Assembly (NCBI GenBank): GCA_951813615.1
Contig: OX638377.1
Span: 1,550,001-1,614,000, forward strand
Reading direction: 5' to 3'
DNA: 64,000 nucleotides
Source: an uncultured Latescibacterota bacterium
GTDB taxonomy: Bacteria > Latescibacterota > UBA2968 > UBA8231
In this document: positions 61,287-64,000 of the stretch, in pieces
Position numbering within the stretch: position 1 is the first letter of the stretch
Layout of the letters: each line of letters starts with the position of its first letter
Notes under the pieces: model-generated
What the model saw: the letters and a program-made list of their open reading frames with translations, nothing else
Databases searched by the model: none
Told to the model about the DNA's origin: nothing
Translations under genes and position numbers: made by a program

Positions 61287-62534
61287 CTAGCAGACGAGGG
61301 TGTACTGCTTCTTGCCTCGGCGCACGATTAGGTACTTGCCGTGTAGGCCCTCTTGGCACCGCATGCGCCGCGCCATGTCCGTGCAGCGCTCGCCGTTGAT
61401 GTATATTGAGCCGTTTTGCACGTCTTGGCGGGCTTGGCGTTTAGAGGACGAGACGCCAGCCGCGACGAGCAGATCGATCAGTCCTAATCCCTCCTCACCC
61501 ATAGCGTGCGTTGGCACGTCGTCAAAGCCTTCGAGGATTTCTTCCTCGGATAAGTCCTGAAACTCCCCGTAAAAGAGCGCGTGTGAGATGCGTTCGGCCC
61601 GGCGAGCAGCATCGGCTCCGTGTACGATGGTCGTTGCTTCAGCGGCGAGGGTGCGTTGTGCTTCGCGCCGTTCGGGTTGGTCGCGGACAGCCTCGGCGAG
61701 TTGGAGGATCGCGTCCTGCTCCAAGAAGGTGTACGTTTTCAGGTGGTCGATGACCTTCTGGTCCTCGGCGTTGATCCAGAACTGGTAAAACTGGTAAGGC
61801 GAGGTCTTAGCGGCGTCGAGCCAGACTGTGCCAGCCTCAGTCTTGCCGAACTTGGTGCCGTCTGCTTTGGTTACTAGCGGACAGGTCAGGCCAAAGGCCC
61901 GGGTGCCGGCGGAGCGGCGGATCAGATCGGTGCCAGCAGTGATATTGCCCCACTGGTCAGAGCCGCCGGTCTGCAACTCGCAGCCGTATTTTTCGTTGAG
62001 GACCAAAAAGTCGTACGCCTGTAGCGCCATGTAGCTGAACTCGGTGTAGGAAATGCCCGTTTCTAGGCGCGAGGCGACCGAGTCCTTGGCCAGCATGTAG
62101 GGGACGGGAAAGTGCTTGCCGACGTCGCGCATAAAGTCGATGGCCGCGAGTTGGCCGAGCCAGTCGTGGTTATCGACCATGATCGCCGGATTGGGGCCGT
62201 CGAATTCGAGGAAGCGCTCTAGCTGAGCTTTGACCTGCTGCGTCCACTCGGCTACGACGTCGGTGGCATTGAGCTGGCGCTCCTCGGTTTTGCCGCCCGG
62301 ATCGCCGATCAAGCCGGTGCCGCCACCAGCCAAGGCGATGACTTTGTGGCCGGCGAGTTGGAAGCGGCGCAGGAGCAGAATCGGCACGAGGTTGCCCACC
62401 GTCAGGCTGTCGGCGGTTGGGTCGAAGCCGTTGTAGAGCACGATCGGACCGGCGGCGAGGCGCTCGGCGAGGCCGTCGAGGTCGGTGACTTGGTAGATCA
62501 AGCCGCGAAATTCAAGATCGGGTATGATGTTCAT
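61287..62534 (-). CDS. tyrS: tyrosyl-tRNA synthetase
   Basis: 415 residues. Class I signatures: NGFDPTADSLTVGNLVPILL (HIGH-like) and the KMSKS equivalent DGTKFGKTEAGTVWLD. Tyrosine-binding residues lie in YMALQAYDFL and the following GGSDQWGNI. A C-terminal S4 RNA-binding domain (SSSKRQARQDVQNGSIYING) is present. ATG 62534 has AAGGGA upstream. It charges tRNA-Tyr. Expression is predicted to be controlled by an attenuator 20-140 bp upstream that carries three Tyr codons. Confidence 0.96.
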   Translation of the reverse strand: MNIIPDLEFRGLIYQVTDLDGLAERLAAGPIVLYNGFDPTADSLTVGNLVPILLLRRFQLAGHKVIALAGGGTGLIGDPGGKTEERQLNATDVVAEWTQQVKAQLERFLEFDGPNPAIMVDNHDWLGQLAAIDFMRDVGKHFPVPYMLAKDSVASRLETGISYTEFSYMALQAYDFLVLNEKYGCELQTGGSDQWGNITAGTDLIRRSAGTRAFGLTCPLVTKADGTKFGKTEAGTVWLDAAKTSPYQFYQFWINAEDQKVIDHLKTYTFLEQDAILQLAEAVRDQPERREAQRTLAAEATTIVHGADAARRAERISHALFYGEFQDLSEEEILEGFDDVPTHAMGEEGLGLIDLLVAAGVSSSKRQARQDVQNGSIYINGERCTDMARRMRCQEGLHGKYLIVRRGKKQYTLVC

Positions 62535-62553
62535 TGTGTTCCCTTCTGGGCAT

Positions 62554-62581
62554 AAAAAAAGCCCCTGTTAATCAGGGGCTT
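62554..62581 (-). terminator. intrinsic terminator in the tyrS leader
   Basis: Minus strand: AAGCCCCTG, loop ATTAA, CAGGGGCTT, then seven U. The 9-bp GC-rich stem and U-tract lie 20 bp before the tyrS ATG, so it must be conditional for tyrS to be made. It serves as arms 3 and 4 of the attenuator. Confidence 0.92.
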
Positions 62582-62637
62582 GTAAACGCGGTTGAGACGA
62601 TAAAGCGGACGCACTACCCCTGTCTATGAAGCGGGGT
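62559..62637 (-). promoter_or_regulatory. tyrS ribosome-mediated attenuator (segments 1-4)
   Basis: Minus-strand segments are 1: ACCCC (62637-62633), directly after the Tyr codons; 2: CAGGGGT (62622-62616); 3: CCCCTG within AAGCCCCTG (62581-62573); 4: CAGGGGCTT (62567-62559). Pairing 1:2 (5 bp) allows 3:4, the terminator; pairing 2:3 (CAGGGG with CCCCTG, 6 bp) excludes it. A ribosome stalled at the Tyr codons would cover segment 1 and free segment 2, giving read-through when Tyr-tRNA is scarce. Confidence 0.85.
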
Positions 62638-62676
62638 ATAATAATAGTGGCGATCAGCACGTAGATTCTGCATCAT
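62614..62676 (-). CDS. tyrS leader peptide with three consecutive tyrosines
   Basis: A 20-codon ORF from ATG 62676 (or the adjacent ATG 62673) to TAG at 62616-62614, preceded by GGAGA at a suitable distance. Residues 10-15 are HYYYTP, with the three Tyr codons all TAT (62646-62638). The ORF end overlaps segment 2 of the attenuator. It has no other evident function; its role is to sense Tyr-tRNA supply by ribosome stalling. Confidence 0.85.
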   Translation of the reverse strand: MMQNLRADRHYYYTPLHRQG

Positions 62677-62692
62677 TCATTCTCCGCGCAAA

Positions 62693-62721
62693 AATATAAT
62701 TGCGACCTATCTTCCCGTCAA
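62693..62721 (-). promoter_or_regulatory. sigma70 promoter of the tyrS leader transcript
   Basis: Minus strand TTGACG (62721-62716), 17-bp spacer, TATATT (62698-62693), 17 bp before the leader-peptide ATG. Close to consensus and correctly placed. Confidence 0.85.
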
Positions 62722-62735
62722 TTAGGAGACACACA

Positions 62736-63827
62736 ATGACTAATGAACAATACCGGGTGGCCGTCGTCGGTGCGGCCGGTACGTGGGGACGCTATTACAC
62801 GCGCGCGTACGCCGCTCATCCCAATTGCACGATTGTCGGCCTCGTCGATCGCGCCAGAGAGCGGCGGGATGTCATTGCCCGGCGCTACGGTGTGGAGAAG
62901 GTGTACGACGATCTCAATGGCCTCTTGGCGGCTGAAGTGCCCGATATCGTCTCCGCTGTGGTCCCGGTGGGCCAGAACTATCCCTGCGTTACTACCTGCG
63001 CCCGCGCTGGCGTGCGGGTGGTTTCCTGCGAGAAGCCGATTTCTCACGAACTGCACGAGGCTGACGAAATAATCCGCATCTGCCGGGAGCACGGCACGTT
63101 GTTCGGCTGCGCTCAGGCTGGTTGGGCAACGCCGCATATGCCCGAGGTGGTCGAGTGGGTGCGGCAGGGGCACATTGGTCGGCTGACGGCAGCGGCGATT
63201 CCTGGCGGGCTGCCGACCGAAGTATCGGGTGGTGGTTGCGTGCAGATTGCTGCGCTGCGCATTCTCACTGGGATGGATGTGGAGTGGGTGGAAGGGTACA
63301 CCCTGCCAGCGGTGCCGGGGTACGTGGCGGAAGGCACTTCTGTAGAGGAGGGGGATGTACCCGCGTATGGACGCTTGGGTCTGAGCGGCGGCATTGTCTG
63401 CGAGGTTGTCGCCCCTGAGCCGGATGGTCGCGTGCCGACCTTTATCTCGGTCTCCGGCGAGCGCGGACAGGTCTTTTTGGCACGTCCGCGGCCCGTGTTG
63501 ATCGAGGGGATCGGCGCGGCGGCTTCTCCGGTGTATCCCGACTTTTTGGATCAGCCAGCGGCCGACGCCTTCACCTATACGATCGAGCGCCTGATGCGCG
63601 CCCATCGGGACGGCACTGAGCCGTATAGCAGCGGCGACGACTACCGTCACTCGCTCGAAGTGGCCATTGCCTTAGTGCGCTCAGCTCATCGGGGACACGA
63701 GCGGGTGTCTCTGCCTTTTGCGGACCGCACGCTGAAGCTGTATCCGCATCCCTATCGCCTCAGGGGCGGCGACGTAGCCGGGTGGCAGAGTATTGGCTAC
63801 GATGGGCCACCGACGATGGATGTCTGA
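62736..63827 (+). CDS. Gfo/Idh/MocA-family oxidoreductase
   Basis: 363 residues from ATG 62736, with TTAGGAG nine bases upstream. Rossmann motif VAVVGAAGTWGRYY, VDRARERRD, the SCEKPISHE Lys motif near residue 100, and a C-terminal barrel domain (GGGCVQIAALRILTG in place of the usual H-x-x-D helix). It is an NAD(P)-dependent dehydrogenase of unknown substrate. It is divergent from the tyrS leader and probably forms an operon with the FAD oxidoreductase that follows after 50 bp. Confidence 0.88.
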   Translation: MTNEQYRVAVVGAAGTWGRYYTRAYAAHPNCTIVGLVDRARERRDVIARRYGVEKVYDDLNGLLAAEVPDIVSAVVPVGQNYPCVTTCARAGVRVVSCEKPISHELHEADEIIRICREHGTLFGCAQAGWATPHMPEVVEWVRQGHIGRLTAAAIPGGLPTEVSGGGCVQIAALRILTGMDVEWVEGYTLPAVPGYVAEGTSVEEGDVPAYGRLGLSGGIVCEVVAPEPDGRVPTFISVSGERGQVFLARPRPVLIEGIGAAASPVYPDFLDQPAADAFTYTIERLMRAHRDGTEPYSSGDDYRHSLEVAIALVRSAHRGHERVSLPFADRTLKLYPHPYRLRGGDVAGWQSIGYDGPPTMDV

Positions 63828-63877
63828 GGGAAAACACCCGTATCGCAACCGATGATCTGACGCGGGAGACATAGGAG

Positions 63878-64000
63878 ATGTCTGATACCACATTGCCGCA
63901 GCAAGCTAGGGGCGTCATCATTGGCGCAGGCATCGCAGGGTGCAGCGTTGCATACCATCTGACGAAACTCGGCTGGCGGGATATCGTCGTCGTCGAGCAA
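63878..64000 (+). CDS. FAD-dependent oxidoreductase (DAO family), 3' end outside window
   Basis: 41 codons from ATG 63878, preceded by TAGGAG. GVIIGAGIAGCSVAYHLTKL followed by DIVVVEQ is the FAD-binding Rossmann start of the D-amino-acid/sarcosine/dimethylglycine oxidase family. The rest of the protein lies beyond the window, so the substrate cannot be judged. Confidence 0.82.
   Translation, partial: MSDTTLPQQARGVIIGAGIAGCSVAYHLTKLGWRDIVVVEQ

Overview
The window is about 60% GC, gene-dense, and lacks rRNA or tRNA genes. It looks like a Gram-negative bacterium from an uncultured lineage related to the FCB group. Latescibacterota is my best guess, with Poribacteria as an alternative. The evidence is a Pup/UBact-type proteasome cluster outside Actinobacteria, large exported proteins ending in a PNPFN-type (FlgD-like or T9SS-like) C-terminal domain, an outer-membrane beta-barrel protein, several Gfo/Idh/MocA dehydrogenases, and PQQ-like propeller proteins. 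The taxonomy is inference; the gene content is read from the sequence.

Layout. 0-4.5 kb: an AbiEii-type nucleotidyltransferase with a frameshifted zinc-finger tail, then an AT-richer pair, an FRG-domain protein overlapping a 15-repeat TPR protein, then a HicA fragment. 4.5-21.5 kb: peripheral metabolism (adenylate-forming enzyme, two PQQ-like propellers, DUF362, DUF4380-like, AcuI-like reductase, TauD-like dioxygenase, hydroxypyruvate-isomerase-like protein, M81 peptidase, two Gfo/Idh/MocA enzymes, NAGPA-like hydrolase, Ldh-family dehydrogenase) plus cysS. 21.5-30.5 kb: lepB, mpa/arc, dop, an AT-rich insert, pup/ubact, prcB, prcA, pafA. 30.6-34.5 kb: HicBA and a large M6 protease. 34.5-43.5 kb: a type I restriction-modification locus (hsdM, aspartic protease, hsdS, hsdR, YgjP-like peptidase) filled with toxin-antitoxin genes and remnants. 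43.5-64 kb: gatB, an S9 peptidase, VOC, sugar-phosphate-isomerase-like, a broken VapC module, an HNH-excalibur lipoprotein, a beta-barrel, a second M6 protease coupled to nadB, an APC permease, tandem Cache proteins, guaA of the long eukaryote-like type, an MNT/HEPN pair, tyrS with its leader, another Gfo/Idh/MocA enzyme, and the start of an FAD oxidoreductase.

Four observations stand out. (1) tyrS is preceded by what reads as a complete ribosome-mediated attenuator: promoter, 20-codon leader peptide with three consecutive Tyr codons, and mutually exclusive 1:2, 2:3 and 3:4 pairings ending in a U-tract terminator. (2) The proteasome operon is interrupted between dop and pup by a PD-(D/E)XK protein gene and a structured segment resembling an IS200/IS605 right end (TnpB omega-RNA region). 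That segment abuts a second, diverged copy of the dop 3' end, which still overlaps the pup start codon. (3) hsdM encodes a methylase fused to an XRE-type HTH. Its promoter is nearly leaderless, and a 12-bp inverted repeat covers the -10 box and start codon, suggesting autoregulation. (4) A short C-terminal motif is shared by the TPR protein and a truncated VapC 44 kb away.

The proteasome genes would act together: Dop deamidates the C-terminal Gln of Pup/UBact, PafA ligates it to substrates, Mpa unfolds them, and PrcBA degrades them. The type I R-M genes form one enzyme despite the genes lying between them.
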